Source: Gemmatimonadota bacterium (lineage in GTDB: Bacteria; Gemmatimonadota; Gemmatimonadetes; Gemmatimonadales; Gemmatimonadaceae). Taken from it: a stretch of DNA of 64,000 nt. The notes under the pieces were generated by a model. The model worked only from the letters and a program-made list of their open reading frames with translations, searched no databases and was not told where the DNA came from. Shown here piece by piece: positions 1 to 9,222 of this stretch. Every line of letters starts with the position of its first letter. The first letter of the stretch is position 1. The position numbers and the translations under genes are program-made. The stretch is taken from positions 1-64,000 of the forward strand of contig JAJTFH010000001.1 of NCBI GenBank assembly GCA_021298395.1, read 5' to 3'.

Positions 1-948
1 TTCGGGCTGGGGGTCTCCCCGGCCACGATCCGCAACACCATGGCCGACCTCGAGGAGAAGGGGTTCCTCTTCCACCCCCACACCTCGGCCGGTCGCATCC
101 CCACCGACAAGGCGTATCGGACCTATGTCGACTCCCTCATCCGACTCGAGCCGCTCCCCAGTGCGGAGCTGGATCGCCTCGCCGAGGACATCGGCACCGG
201 GAGTTCGGCGATCGAGACGATCCTCCGCCGGGCGGCGCAGTCGCTCGGCGTGCTGACGCAGGAGCTCGGGCTCGCCCTCGGCCCCCGGCTCGACCAGACG
301 GTGCTGCAACGGCTCGAGCTCGTGCGGCTCACCACCGAGAAGTTGATCCTCGTCCTCACGCTGCGCGGGGGCACGGTCCGTACGATCTTCGTCGAGATGC
401 GCGGGGAGATCGCTGATGAGGCGATCGCCGAGGTGCAGCGGGTGCTCAATGAGCGTCTCGCGGGGCTCTCGCTCGCGGAGATCCGCGGGACGCTCGGGGC
501 GCGCCTGCGTGATGCGACACCGAGCGCGACGGGGCTGGCCGGGGCGGGGGAGCTCCTCAACATCTTCGTGCAGGAAGGGGACCAGCTCTTTGATGTCGGC
601 ACCGTGACGGATGAGGAGACGGTGGTGCTCGGGCAGCCCTCGGTGCTCGCCGATCAACCCGAGTTCGCCACGGGGGAGTCGATGAAGCGGCTCCTCACCC
701 TCACCGAGACGCGCTCGCAGCTGGCGACGGTGCTGCGCTCTCGCGCCGAACAGCCGGGGGTCTCGATCACCATCGGCGGGGAGCATGGGACGGCACTGCT
801 CGGCGGCCTCACTTTGGTCACCGCCGAGTATAAGGCGGGGAGTCTGACTGGGGTGATCGGGGTGATCGGCCCCACGCGGATGCCGTACGAGAAGGTGATC
901 GCGCTGGTGACGCATACGTCGTCGCTCGTCACTGATCTGCTCGCGTAG
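1..948 (+). CDS. hrcA: Heat-inducible transcription repressor HrcA (5' truncated by window edge)
   Basis: HrcA represses class I heat-shock (groE/dnaK) operons by binding CIRCE operators and is kept active by GroEL. The reading frame is open from base 1, so the real start lies upstream of the window. The visible part opens in the winged-helix DNA-binding domain, with the family pattern LGVSPATIRNTMADLEEKGFL followed by the HxHTSAGRIPT segment. The remaining roughly 270 residues match the GAF-like dimerisation region and the usual C-terminus, giving 315 visible residues. It is separated from dnaJ by one unrelated gene, with no grpE or dnaK in between, so the classical hrcA-grpE-dnaK-dnaJ order is broken here. 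No CIRCE element is visible in the window. Confidence 0.93.
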   Translation, partial: FGLGVSPATIRNTMADLEEKGFLFHPHTSAGRIPTDKAYRTYVDSLIRLEPLPSAELDRLAEDIGTGSSAIETILRRAAQSLGVLTQELGLALGPRLDQTVLQRLELVRLTTEKLILVLTLRGGTVRTIFVEMRGEIADEAIAEVQRVLNERLAGLSLAEIRGTLGARLRDATPSATGLAGAGELLNIFVQEGDQLFDVGTVTDEETVVLGQPSVLADQPEFATGESMKRLLTLTETRSQLATVLRSRAEQPGVSITIGGEHGTALLGGLTLVTAEYKAGSLTGVIGVIGPTRMPYEKVIALVTHTSSLVTDLLA

Positions 949-1002
949 GTTGTCACGCTGATCTACCTTCACAAACTCCTCCCCCTCCTCGTCTCGCCGC
1001 TC

Positions 1003-1725
1003 GTGGTGGTGATGGCGCTCGTGCTGTTGGGGACCTTGGCACGTATCCGATGGCTGGTGCTCCTCGGAGTGGCACTCCTCTTCATCTCCAGCCTTCCGGT
1101 GGTGTCACAGCGACTCGTCGGGTGGTCGGAGCAGGGAATGACGCGCGGGACCTCGGCCGATGCCCCGGAGGTGGATGCCATCGTCGTCCTCGGCGGAATG
1201 ACTTCCGCCGCCCTGACCAAGACCGGACGAACCTTCGAATGGAGCGAAGGCGTCGATCGCTTCATGGGAGGAATCGATTTGCTGCGCGCCGAGCGAGCGC
1301 CGCGGCTGATCTTCACGCGCGGTCAGGTGCCGTGGATGCGCGCGATGCGCCCAGAGGGGGAGTTCCTCGCGGAAGAGGCCAAGGCCATCGGCATCCCCGC
1401 ATCACAACTCTCCCTCACGCGCGTCGCGGCGAATACGGCGGAGGAGGCAAGAGCGGTCCGCGCCCTCGTCGACTCGCTCGGCGTCGGGCGGCGCATCCTC
1501 CTCGTGACCTCGGCTTTCCATATGCCACGGGCGGAGCGACTCTTCGAAGGGCAGGGCTTGACGGTGACCCAATTTCCGGTGGATTTCCGGCGGGACCTCC
1601 GCGCCCGCACTCCCATGGATTTCCTGCCGGATGCGGAGGCACTGGAGGACACCGATCGCGTGCTCCGGGAGTTCATCGGGCGGGGGTACTATCGGCTTCG
1701 TACCGCCATCGGTCTGGCCGGCTGA
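1003..1725 (+). CDS. DUF218 / YdcF-like membrane-anchored protein
   Basis: This belongs to the DUF218 (YdcF/SanA) family, often linked to envelope or cell-wall functions; the substrate is unknown. The N-terminus is strongly hydrophobic (about residues 3-36, one or two membrane helices). It is followed by the family signature VDAIVVLGG near residues 57-65, the strand LIFTRGQ, and the motif TSAFHMPRAERLF near residues 165-177. The start is uncertain. In-frame codons upstream to 949 encode a further typical hydrophobic N-terminus (IYLHKLLPLL) but contain no ATG, GTG or TTG, so either a GTG at 1003-1009 or a rare CTG at 958 is used. It follows hrcA closely and is probably co-transcribed. Confidence 0.75.
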   Translation: MVVMALVLLGTLARIRWLVLLGVALLFISSLPVVSQRLVGWSEQGMTRGTSADAPEVDAIVVLGGMTSAALTKTGRTFEWSEGVDRFMGGIDLLRAERAPRLIFTRGQVPWMRAMRPEGEFLAEEAKAIGIPASQLSLTRVAANTAEEARAVRALVDSLGVGRRILLVTSAFHMPRAERLFEGQGLTVTQFPVDFRRDLRARTPMDFLPDAEALEDTDRVLREFIGRGYYRLRTAIGLAG

Positions 1726-1845
1726 GCCCTCAGCTGCGCCAGCGATGCGCCTGGCACCCGAATCGCGCCTTCGGTAGGTATCTTCCCTCCGCGGCCCGCC
1801 GGGTTGGCAGAGCCGCGGTGCCACCCTGGCTTTCCCCGCTCTGAC

Positions 1846-2970
1846 ATGGCTGACCTCTACGCGACCCTTGGCGTCGACAAGACGGCGAGTGACGACGACA
1901 TCAAGAAGGCCTACCGCAAGCTCGCGATGCAGTATCACCCCGATCGCAACGGGGGATCGAAGGAGGCGGAGGAGAAGTTCAAGGAGGTCACCGAGGCGTA
2001 CGACGCGCTTCGGGACCCGCAGAAGCGTGCGGCCTACGACCGGTACGGTGAGGCGGGACTGCGCGGCGGCGGTGGGGGCTCTCAGCACGTGGACCTCTCC
2101 GATGCACTCAACATCTTCATGCGCGACTTCGGGCTCGGCGACCTCTTCGGCGGTGGGGGCGGGCGTCAGGCGAACGGACCGCGTGCCGGCGCCGACGTCA
2201 AGCTGGACCTGCAGCTGACGATGTTGGAGGTCGCGACCGGTGTCACCAAGACGGTGAAGCTCAAGCTCCTCGACCCCTGTCCCCGATGCGACGGGGGCGG
2301 TGCCGAGCCCGGTACGAAGCCGCAGCGTTGCACGACCTGTGCGGGACAGGGGGAGGTGCGGCGGGCACAACAGAGCTTCTTCGGTCAGTTCGTGAGCGTC
2401 GCGCCCTGCCCGACCTGTCGCGGCGAGGGGACGACGATCGCATCACCCTGCAAGGAGTGTCGCGGGGAAGGGCGGATGCGCGCCGATCACACGCTCGACA
2501 TCAAGGTGCCCGCGGGTGTGGCGACGGGGCAGTACATGCAGCTTCGCGGCGTGGGCAATGCGGGCACGCGCGGTGGGCCACGTGGGGATGTGATCGTCGT
2601 CTTCGACGTGGTGGAGGATGATCGGTTCGAACGTGATGGTGAGGACCTCTATTGCGAGGTACTCGTGAGCTATCCGCAGGTCGCGCTCGGTGCGGAGGTC
2701 GAGGTGCCGGGGATCACGGGGGCGCTCACGCTCGACATCCCCGCTGGCACGCAGAGCGGGCATGTCTTCACCATGCGCGGGAAGGGATTGCCGCGCGTGA
2801 ATGCCAGCGGCACCGGGGACCTCCATGTGCGTGTGCAGGTCTGGACACCACCCTCGCTCTCGCGCGAGGAGCGTGCGTTGGTCGAGCAGCTCGCCGAGAT
2901 GCAGGAGAAGCCGCCGGAGAAGCGCGAGAAAGGGTTCTGGGCGAAGATGAAGGAGGCGATCACCGGATGA
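1846..2970 (+). CDS. dnaJ: Chaperone protein DnaJ (Hsp40, class I)
   Basis: Co-chaperone that delivers unfolded proteins to DnaK and stimulates its ATPase. The protein is 374 residues. It has an N-terminal J domain with HPD at residues 31-33, a Gly/Phe-rich linker (about 71-112), four CxxCxGxG zinc motifs starting near residue 145 ([32 protein letters not shown]), and the C-terminal substrate-binding beta domains. I chose the ATG at 1846 because the conserved J domain begins [10 protein letters not shown] there; an in-frame ATG 42 bases upstream would add an unrelated leader. A -10-like TATCTT lies at 1779-1784. The stop overlaps the start of the next gene by four bases. Confidence 0.96.
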   Translation: MADLYATLGVDKTASDDDIKKAYRKLAMQYHPDRNGGSKEAEEKFKEVTEAYDALRDPQKRAAYDRYGEAGLRGGGGGSQHVDLSDALNIFMRDFGLGDLFGGGGGRQANGPRAGADVKLDLQLTMLEVATGVTKTVKLKLLDPCPRCDGGGAEPGTKPQRCTTCAGQGEVRRAQQSFFGQFVSVAPCPTCRGEGTTIASPCKECRGEGRMRADHTLDIKVPAGVATGQYMQLRGVGNAGTRGGPRGDVIVVFDVVEDDRFERDGEDLYCEVLVSYPQVALGAEVEVPGITGALTLDIPAGTQSGHVFTMRGKGLPRVNASGTGDLHVRVQVWTPPSLSREERALVEQLAEMQEKPPEKREKGFWAKMKEAITG

Positions 2971-4139
2971 GTGGGGCGCCACTCCCTGCGGGGCGACGCG
3001 TCGCGATCGTGCATGAGTGGCTGATCGGTCACGCGGGCTCGGAGCGAGTGGTCGACGCCTTGCTTGCGATCTTTCCGGAGGCCGATCTCTTCGCGTTGGT
3101 CTGTGCGATGCCGGGGGAGCTGCCGGAGCGATACCGCGGCCGTCCGGTGCGCACCTCGTTCCTTCAGCGGTGGACCGGTGGTCGCGAGTCGTTTCGCTCC
3201 TTCCTCCCGATCTTCCCCGAGGCGGTGGAGTCGTTCGACCTCCGCGCGTACGATCTCGTGATCTCCTCCAGCCACTGTGTGGCGAAGGGCGCACGGACGC
3301 GCCGTCCCGACCAGCTGCATCTCACCTACTGCCATACGCCGGTGCGCTATGCCTGGGATCTGCAGGAGGCGTATCTCGCCGACTCGGGGTTCGGTTCGCT
3401 GAAGCGGGCGGCGGCGCGGATCGGATTGGCGCGGCTCCGTCGATGGGATCGGCGCACGGCCGATCGCACCGATCTCTATCTCACGAACTCCCGCTTCGTG
3501 GGGGAGCGCGTCGCACGCTACTACGGGCGATCGAGCGTGGTCATCCCGCCGCCGGTGGACACCGAGACCTTTCGGCCGATGTCCGAGGAGCGCAAGGGGT
3601 TCATCTCCGTCTCGCGATTCGTGCCGTACAAGAGGGTCCCGCTGATCGTCGACGCCTTCCGGCAGATGCCCGAACTCGAGCTGACCGTCGTCGGTGATGG
3701 TCCTGATCGCGCGCGCTGCCATGCGGCGGCGCAAGGCGCGACGAACATTCGCTTCGTCGGCCATGCCCCAAGCGGGGAACTCCCGCGTCTGCTGAGCGGC
3801 GCGCAGGCCTTCGTCTTCGCGGCGCTCGAGGACTTCGGCATCGCCCCACTCGAAGCGCAGGCCTGCGGCACCCCGGTGATCGCCTACGGGGCGGGCGGGG
3901 CGCTCGAGACGGTCATCGAAGGCGAGACCGGCACCTTCTTCGACGCGCAGACACCGGAGTCGATCATCGCAGCGGTCCGTCGCTTCCTCGCGGCGCCACC
4001 ACCGCGCGAAGCGGCCTGTCGGCAGCAGGCGGAACGCTTCGCGATCCCGGTCTTTCGTGAGAGGATCGCCGAGGTGATCGCCCGCGCCTGGGACGAGCGG
4101 CCGACCCCGGATACCACACGCCACGAGGGCGTCGCATGA
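2967..4139 (+). CDS. GT4-family glycosyltransferase
   Basis: Predicted retaining GT-B glycosyltransferase of family GT4, transferring a sugar from a nucleotide donor onto a lipid or polysaccharide acceptor at the cytoplasmic face. The protein is 390 residues. The N-terminal half has an HEWL-like opening and a [11 protein letters not shown] acceptor-side motif. The C-terminal half shows [12 protein letters not shown], a GDGP turn, and the GT4 signature [20 protein letters not shown], which contains the donor-binding EDFGIxxxE glutamates. The ATG overlaps the dnaJ stop (ATGA) and its own stop overlaps prmA the same way, so it is embedded in a protein-folding/translation operon with no other glycan gene nearby. 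Donor and acceptor cannot be read from the sequence. Confidence 0.85.
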   Translation: MSGAPLPAGRRVAIVHEWLIGHAGSERVVDALLAIFPEADLFALVCAMPGELPERYRGRPVRTSFLQRWTGGRESFRSFLPIFPEAVESFDLRAYDLVISSSHCVAKGARTRRPDQLHLTYCHTPVRYAWDLQEAYLADSGFGSLKRAAARIGLARLRRWDRRTADRTDLYLTNSRFVGERVARYYGRSSVVIPPPVDTETFRPMSEERKGFISVSRFVPYKRVPLIVDAFRQMPELELTVVGDGPDRARCHAAAQGATNIRFVGHAPSGELPRLLSGAQAFVFAALEDFGIAPLEAQACGTPVIAYGAGGALETVIEGETGTFFDAQTPESIIAAVRRFLAAPPPREAACRQQAERFAIPVFRERIAEVIARAWDERPTPDTTRHEGVA

Positions 4140-4984
4140 CCAACGTAGACACGACCGTCGTTCGGTGGACCCGCGCGGCCTGCACCCCATCGAACACGGC
4201 GCAGACGGACGCGCTGATCGCCGCGATGTTCGCGGCAGGCGCTGAGGGGGTACACGAGGATGGCGCCACCCTCATCACGCATCTCCCGCCGACGGCCGAC
4301 GTCGAGCGATTCGTCGCGGCGCTTCGCGCAGTGGATCCCACAGTGAGTGTGGAGCTCTCCCCGCTCGAGCCGATCGATTGGTCGATCAAGTGGCGCGATC
4401 GGATCACCGCGCATCAGCTCGGCGGTCTGACCGTCACGCCGCCCTGGTTGTCGGAAGGGCGTGACCCCGCCACGACGATCGTGATCGAACCCGCGATGGC
4501 CTTCGGCACCGGGGAGCATCCCACCACGCGTGGTGTGGTGCGGCTTCTGCAGTCCGTCCCGCTCGCCGGCGCCTCGGTCGCCGACCTCGGGGCGGGAAGC
4601 GCGGTGCTCGCGATCGCCGCCGCGAAGCTCGGGGCGGCACGCGTCTTCGCGATCGAGAACGATGCCGACTCGATCGGCAACGCGGAACTCAACGTGACGT
4701 CCAACGGGGTCGCGGAGCGTGTCGCCGTCCTCGAGGGTGACGCGAAGCTCCTCCTCCCGCTCGTTGCGCCGGTGCAGGTGATCCTCGCCAACATCATCTC
4801 CTCGGTGTTGCTCGAGCTCCTGCCGCTGATGGGCGCCTCGCTGGCCCCCGATGGCGTGATGATCTTGAGCGGGATCCTCCGAGAGGAACGGGAGATGATG
4901 GTCACGGCGCTCGAGGCGGCCGGGTGGCGGATCGACGCCGAGGACGCCGAGGAGCAGTGGTGGTCGGTGCGGGTGCGGCGATGA
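4136..4984 (+). CDS. prmA: Ribosomal protein uL11 methyltransferase PrmA
   Basis: SAM-dependent enzyme that methylates amino groups of ribosomal protein L11. The 282-residue protein has the small PrmA N-terminal domain, then the class I methyltransferase fold with AMAFGTGEHPTT (family-specific), the SAM-binding glycine loop VADLGAGSAVLAIAA, the acidic IEND at the end of strand 2, and the catalytic-site motif LANIISSVL. All are in the usual order and spacing. The start codon overlaps the upstream glycosyltransferase stop and the gene ends inside the rsmE start codon, implying translational coupling. The prmA-rsmE pairing is widespread in bacteria and supports both assignments. Confidence 0.95.
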   Translation: MTNVDTTVVRWTRAACTPSNTAQTDALIAAMFAAGAEGVHEDGATLITHLPPTADVERFVAALRAVDPTVSVELSPLEPIDWSIKWRDRITAHQLGGLTVTPPWLSEGRDPATTIVIEPAMAFGTGEHPTTRGVVRLLQSVPLAGASVADLGAGSAVLAIAAAKLGAARVFAIENDADSIGNAELNVTSNGVAERVAVLEGDAKLLLPLVAPVQVILANIISSVLLELLPLMGASLAPDGVMILSGILREEREMMVTALEAAGWRIDAEDAEEQWWSVRVRR

Positions 4985-5733
4985 GTCTCCCGACCTTCGT
5001 GCTCGATCAACCCTTTGCGGCGGGCGAGACGGTGACGCTGGGGGAGGAGGCCGCGCATCACATGCGGGTGCGGCGGCTCGATGTCGGGGCGCGTGTGGGG
5101 CTGCTCGATGGGGCGGGGCGCCGTGGCGAGGGGATGGTGCTGACGCTGGCGAAGCGGCACGCCTCGGTGCAGGTCGACGCGGTCGAGGTGGTCGATCCGG
5201 CGCCAGCGGTGCATCTCCTGCTTCCCGTTGGCGATAAGGATCGCATGTTACTGCTGGCGGAGAAGGTGACGGAGCTCGAGGTCTCGAGTTGGCGCCCGGT
5301 GATCTTCCGCCGCTCGCGCCATGTGACGCCGCGAGGTGAGGGGCCCACCTTTCATCAGAAGGTCGCACATCGGATCGAGGGGGCGCTCGAGCAGAGTCGA
5401 GGCGCCTGGGCCCCGACGGTCTTCCCGGAGGCGACGTTGGCCAATGCGCTCGCCGCGGCGCCGGCCGGGACGCGCCTGCTCATGGATGGTGAGGGCGCCG
5501 CATTCGATCGCGTGCTCGGCTCACTCCGCGCGCCGGTGGTCGTGGCGGTCGGGCCAGAGGGAGGACTCGAAGCCGATGAGGTGCAGGCGTTCGAGGAGGC
5601 GGGATTCCAGCGGGTGGCGTTGGGTCGCTCGATCCTGCGCTTCGAGACCGCCGCGATCGCGGCGGTGGCATCGGTGCGGGCGGCTGTGGGGACCCACGCC
5701 GACGGGTCGGTGGACGCGATATCCACGAACTGA
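4981..5733 (+). CDS. rsmE: 16S rRNA (uracil1498-N3)-methyltransferase RsmE
   Basis: SPOUT-class methyltransferase that modifies U1498 of 16S rRNA. The protein is 250 residues. The N-terminal PUA-like part carries the typical HHMRVRRLDVGARV segment. The C-terminal knotted SAM domain shows VAVGPEGGLEADE and LGRSILRFETA, the two most conserved RsmE motifs. I chose the ATG at 4981, which overlaps the prmA stop (ATGA); an in-frame ATG 57 bases upstream lies inside prmA and would add a non-homologous extension. A HIT-family gene follows after 11 bases. Confidence 0.95.
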   Translation: MSLPTFVLDQPFAAGETVTLGEEAAHHMRVRRLDVGARVGLLDGAGRRGEGMVLTLAKRHASVQVDAVEVVDPAPAVHLLLPVGDKDRMLLLAEKVTELEVSSWRPVIFRRSRHVTPRGEGPTFHQKVAHRIEGALEQSRGAWAPTVFPEATLANALAAAPAGTRLLMDGEGAAFDRVLGSLRAPVVVAVGPEGGLEADEVQAFEEAGFQRVALGRSILRFETAAIAAVASVRAAVGTHADGSVDAISTN

Positions 5734-5744
5734 CGGAGGGAGTC

Positions 5745-6086
5745 ATGGCCGATTGCCTGTTCTGCCGGATCGTCCGGCGCGAGATCCCGGCGCAGGTGGT
5801 GTCGGAGGACGACCAGTGTCTGGCCTTCCGCGACATCGCCCCCCAGGCGCCGACCCATATCCTCGTCATCCCCAAGGCGCACACCGCCTCGCTCGAGGCG
5901 GTGGGTGACGCCGCCGGGGTGGTGGGGGCGATGGCCCGCATGGCCCAGCAGGTGGCCCGGGCGGAGGGGGTGGCCGTGACGGGGTACCGGACGGTGATCA
6001 ACACCGGGTCTGACGGGGGCCAGACGGTGGGGCATCTCCACCTCCATCTCCTTGGGGGGCGGGACCTCACCTGGCCCCCGGGCTGA
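5745..6086 (+). CDS. HIT-family (histidine triad) nucleotide-binding protein
   Basis: Small HINT-type hydrolase expected to act on nucleoside phosphoramidates or related adenylylated substrates. The 113-residue protein matches the family in length. It starts with CLFCRI, has the DIAPQAPTHILVIPK strand-turn-helix, and ends with the catalytic histidine triad HLHLHLLGG near residues 98-106. A strong Shine-Dalgarno sequence (GGAGGGAG) lies just upstream of the ATG. It is the last gene of the dnaJ-prmA-rsmE group; a new promoter follows at 6102-6130. A Hint or HIT gene beside rsmE is a common arrangement. Confidence 0.92.
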   Translation: MADCLFCRIVRREIPAQVVSEDDQCLAFRDIAPQAPTHILVIPKAHTASLEAVGDAAGVVGAMARMAQQVARAEGVAVTGYRTVINTGSDGGQTVGHLHLHLLGGRDLTWPPG

Positions 6087-6101
6087 CGCGAACCGGGCGC
6101 C

Positions 6102-6130
6102 TTGCCCAAACGGTTGTCTCGTCGTAACTT
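6102..6130 (+). promoter_or_regulatory. Promoter for the rpsU/yqeY-mutS2-dnaG operon
   Basis: TTGCCC at 6102-6107, a 17-base spacer, then TAACTT at 6125-6130. This gives an expected start near 6137 and a leader of about 57 bases before the TTG start codon at 6194. The same two boxes recur ahead of several other transcription units in this window. Confidence 0.6.
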
Positions 6131-6193
6131 AGAAGGCTCACATCACCAAGTCCCCAGCCGGCGTTGACCCGCCATCCAAGGGGGGAAGTCAGT

Positions 6194-6751
6194 TTGTCGG
6201 AGATCATCATCCACGAGGACGAGAACTTCGAGCGTGCGCTCAAGCGCTTCAAGAAGAAGTGCGAGAAGGCCGGGATCCTCGCGGACCTGCGGAAGCATCG
6301 GCATATGGCAGCGGCCCTGATGGCACTGGTGCAGGGCGAGTTGTTGGACGCCCGGAAGGCGCAGGAGAAGGATCGCGTCCTGTTGCTGAGCACCGTGCTG
6401 TCGGAGATCAAGAACCGAGAGATCGAGTTGGGGCGGGACCTCACCGACGATGATGTCGTGGAGGTCCTGCGCCGCGCGATCAAGCGGCGCCGGGAATCGA
6501 TCGAGATGTATGTGCAGGCCGGCCGTGAGGAGTTGGCCGAGGTGGAGCGCCGGGAGGCATCGGCGCTGGAGCAGTGGCTCCCCGCCGCCCCCTCCGAGGA
6601 GGAGATCCGCGCCGCCGTGCGCGCGGTGGTCGACGCTGGCGCGTCGGCGATCGGGGCCGTCATGGGGAAGGTGATGCCCCTGTTCAAAGGCCGTGCCGAT
6701 GGCACGGTGATCAATCGCATCGTGCGCGAGGAGCTCGGGTCGGAGCCGTGA
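6194..6751 (+). CDS. In-frame fusion of truncated ribosomal protein bS21 to a GatB/YqeY-domain protein
   Basis: The 185-residue product begins as bS21 (MSEIIIHEDENF, then ALKRFKKKCEKAGIL and DLRKHRH, residues 1-37). At residue 38 it changes directly into a complete YqeY-type protein: the KDRVLLLSTVLSEIKNREIE helix, RRRESIEMY, LEQWLP and the C-terminal MGKVMPLFKGRADG motif. The normal bS21 continuation (HYEKPS and a basic Arg/Lys tail) and its stop codon are missing. The TTG at 6194 has a good Shine-Dalgarno sequence (GGGGGAAG) about six bases upstream and gives the usual bS21 N-terminus. An ATG at 6305 or 6320 could start a separate YqeY. rpsU and yqeY are often neighbours, so a deletion joining two genes is the simplest origin. 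YqeY resembles the tail domain of GatB; its role is uncertain. Confidence 0.85.
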   Translation: MSEIIIHEDENFERALKRFKKKCEKAGILADLRKHRHMAAALMALVQGELLDARKAQEKDRVLLLSTVLSEIKNREIELGRDLTDDDVVEVLRRAIKRRRESIEMYVQAGREELAEVERREASALEQWLPAAPSEEEIRAAVRAVVDAGASAIGAVMGKVMPLFKGRADGTVINRIVREELGSEP

Positions 6752-9222
6752 CCGTGCCGGGGCAGGTGCAGGCGCACGCGCTCGAGGTCCTCGAGTTCCC
6801 CCGTCTCCTCGACCATATCGCCGGATACGCCGCTAGCCCAGCGGGCGCCGCGCGCATCCGCGCGCTGCGCCCGACGCGCGTCGGGGGGACGCGACCGGAG
6901 CGCGACGAGGCGCTCGCCACGCTGCGCGCCGAGCATGCGCGTGTGGTCGCGATGCGGGCGATCATCGCTGGTGCCGAGGGGTGGCGCCCGGAGGCGATCC
7001 CCGAGCTGACCGAGCCGCTCCGGCGGCTGCGGATCGCGGGGACCTCGTGGTCGGGACCGGAGCTCCGTGGGGCGGTGACCTTGCTCGCCTCATCGCGACG
7101 CACGCTCGCCACGCTCACCGACGAGGCACGCCCCGCCATGGCGCGGGCCGCACTCGCCCCGTACACCGGGGCGCTGATCGCGCGACCCGCGCTCGAACAG
7201 CAGCTCGAGCGGGTGCTCACCGAGGAGGGCACGCTCAAGGATGACGCCTCCCCGGCGCTCCGCCGGATCCGTCGGGAGCGACGCGGGGCGGAAGGGGAGC
7301 TCGTGCGGCTCCTCGAGCGGATCATGGCGAAGCTCGAGCCGCACCTGCGGGTGGACGACGCCTCGGTGACGATCCGCAACGGGCGCTACGTGATCCCGGT
7401 GCGCCGTGAAGGGCGCGGGGCCCTCGGTGGGATCGTGCACGACAGCTCACAATCGGGGCAGACCCTCTTCATGGAGCCGCCGGCGGCGGTCGAGGCGGGG
7501 AACCGGATCCGTGAGCTCGAGGCCGAGGAGATCGCCGAGTCCGAACGGATCCTCCTTGAACTGACCGAGACGCTGCGACCGGATCGCGATGCCCTCATCG
7601 CGGCGCTCGAGGCGCTGGTCGCGCTCGACTCGCTCTATGGCCGTGCGCGCTACGCGGTGGCCACCGGGTGCGCGGACGTGACGCTCGCCGCGGCGCGCGA
7701 CGGCTTTCACGTCCGCGAGGGTCGACATCCGTTGCTCCTCGCGCAGGGTGTCGCCGTGGTGCCGTTCGATCTGGCGATGGCGCCCGAGGAGCGAACGCTG
7801 CTCGTCTCCGGGCCGAACACCGGGGGCAAGACGGTGTTGCTCAAGGCACTCGCGCTCTGCGCTCTCATGATGCAGTGCGGGATCCCAGCCCCCGTAGGGC
7901 CGGAGTCGGTGCTCCCGGCCTTCGATGACGTCTTTGCGGACATCGGCGACGAGCAGAGTCTCGCGGCCTCGCTCTCGACCTTCAGTGCGCACCTCAAGCA
8001 CCTCACCGAGATCATCCACTCGGCGTCGCCTGATGCGTTGGTGTTGATCGATGAGCTGGGATCGGGGACCGATCCGCTTGAGGGGGCCGCGCTCGGCGGG
8101 GCGATCCTCGAGGCCCTCACGACCCGTGGGGTCACGACGATCGCGACGACGCATCTCGGCGCGCTGAAGGAATTGGCTGGCGAGGTGCCCGGCGTCGTGA
8201 ACGCCTCATTGCAGTTCGATGCCGAGCGGCTCGCGCCGACCTATCGATTGACCAAAGGGATCCCGGGGCGCTCGTACGGCCTCGCGATCGCACGGCGCCT
8301 GCAGATGCCGGAGGAGATCCTGGCGCGCGCCGAGGCGCGCGTGCCGACGATGGAGCGTGACCTCGCGTCGCTCCTCACCGATCTCGAGGCGCGGAGCGAG
8401 CGCCTCGCGGACCAGGAGCGTGAGGTGCGGGCGCAGTCCCTCGACCTCCAGCAACGCGCCGCGCGGATGGGCGAGCGCGAGCGGACGGTGCAGGGGCGGG
8501 AGCGCGAGGTGGAGCGAGAGTCGCGTCGCGAGGCGCGTCGACATCTGCTCGATGCACGCAAGGAAGTGGAGCAGACGATCGCGTCGTTGCGTGCCGCTGG
8601 GGCCGCAGCGATCGATCAGGTGGCGGTTGAGGCGCGGCGCACCCTTGAGGGTCGCGCGGCGGCGGAGCAGTCGGCGCTCGAGGCGCTCGACGCCGAGGAG
8701 CGGGTCGCGCAGCAGGTGGCGGCGCGCGAACGCGCGGCCGCAGAGGGCCTCGAGGTGGCCGACGCGCGTGGCGTCACGCTCGCGATCGGCGATGCGGTCG
8801 CGGTGGAGACGCTTGGGGGGAAGGTGGGACAGCTCCTCGAACGCCGTGGGGAGGAGGCGGTGGTCGCGGTCGGGCCCCTCAAGATGACAGTCCCCTTCGC
8901 GGCGCTGCGGCGCCTCTCGGCCAAGCATCTCCGCTCGGAGCGCGTCGAGGTCGCCGCGCTGGATCTCCCCGACGTGGAGGCGAAGCCCGAGGTGGATGTC
9001 CGTGGGGTGCGGGTCCACGAGGTGGATGACCTCCTCCTTCAGGCGCTGGACGGGGCGATTCGTGCGGATCTCGGCCAGGTGCGTATCATCCATGGGAAGG
9101 GCACCGGCGCGCTGCGTGAGCGCGTCGCGCAGGTCCTGAAGGGAGACCGACGGGTGAAGCAGTTCCGGCTGGGTGCGTGGAACGAGGGTGGGGCCGGCGT
9201 CACGATCGCGGAGTTCGCGTGA
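6748..9222 (+). CDS. mutS2: Endonuclease MutS2
   Basis: MutS-family ATPase with a C-terminal Smr nuclease domain, implicated in suppressing recombination and/or rescuing collided ribosomes. The protein is 824 residues. It has an N-terminal MutS core and clamp, Walker A GPNTGGKT near residue 356, Walker B LVLIDELGSGTDPLEG near 432, and the conserved TTHLGALKELA. A long charged coiled coil spans about residues 525-680, followed by an SH3-like segment and an Smr domain in the last roughly 75 residues (VDVRGVRVHE and IIHGKGTGALR). I chose the GTG at 6748, which overlaps the upstream stop (GTGA); more upstream starts lie inside the yqeY part. The stop overlaps dnaG in the same way. Confidence 0.95.
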   Translation: MTVPGQVQAHALEVLEFPRLLDHIAGYAASPAGAARIRALRPTRVGGTRPERDEALATLRAEHARVVAMRAIIAGAEGWRPEAIPELTEPLRRLRIAGTSWSGPELRGAVTLLASSRRTLATLTDEARPAMARAALAPYTGALIARPALEQQLERVLTEEGTLKDDASPALRRIRRERRGAEGELVRLLERIMAKLEPHLRVDDASVTIRNGRYVIPVRREGRGALGGIVHDSSQSGQTLFMEPPAAVEAGNRIRELEAEEIAESERILLELTETLRPDRDALIAALEALVALDSLYGRARYAVATGCADVTLAAARDGFHVREGRHPLLLAQGVAVVPFDLAMAPEERTLLVSGPNTGGKTVLLKALALCALMMQCGIPAPVGPESVLPAFDDVFADIGDEQSLAASLSTFSAHLKHLTEIIHSASPDALVLIDELGSGTDPLEGAALGGAILEALTTRGVTTIATTHLGALKELAGEVPGVVNASLQFDAERLAPTYRLTKGIPGRSYGLAIARRLQMPEEILARAEARVPTMERDLASLLTDLEARSERLADQEREVRAQSLDLQQRAARMGERERTVQGREREVERESRREARRHLLDARKEVEQTIASLRAAGAAAIDQVAVEARRTLEGRAAAEQSALEALDAEERVAQQVAARERAAAEGLEVADARGVTLAIGDAVAVETLGGKVGQLLERRGEEAVVAVGPLKMTVPFAALRRLSAKHLRSERVEVAALDLPDVEAKPEVDVRGVRVHEVDDLLLQALDGAIRADLGQVRIIHGKGTGALRERVAQVLKGDRRVKQFRLGAWNEGGAGVTIAEFA

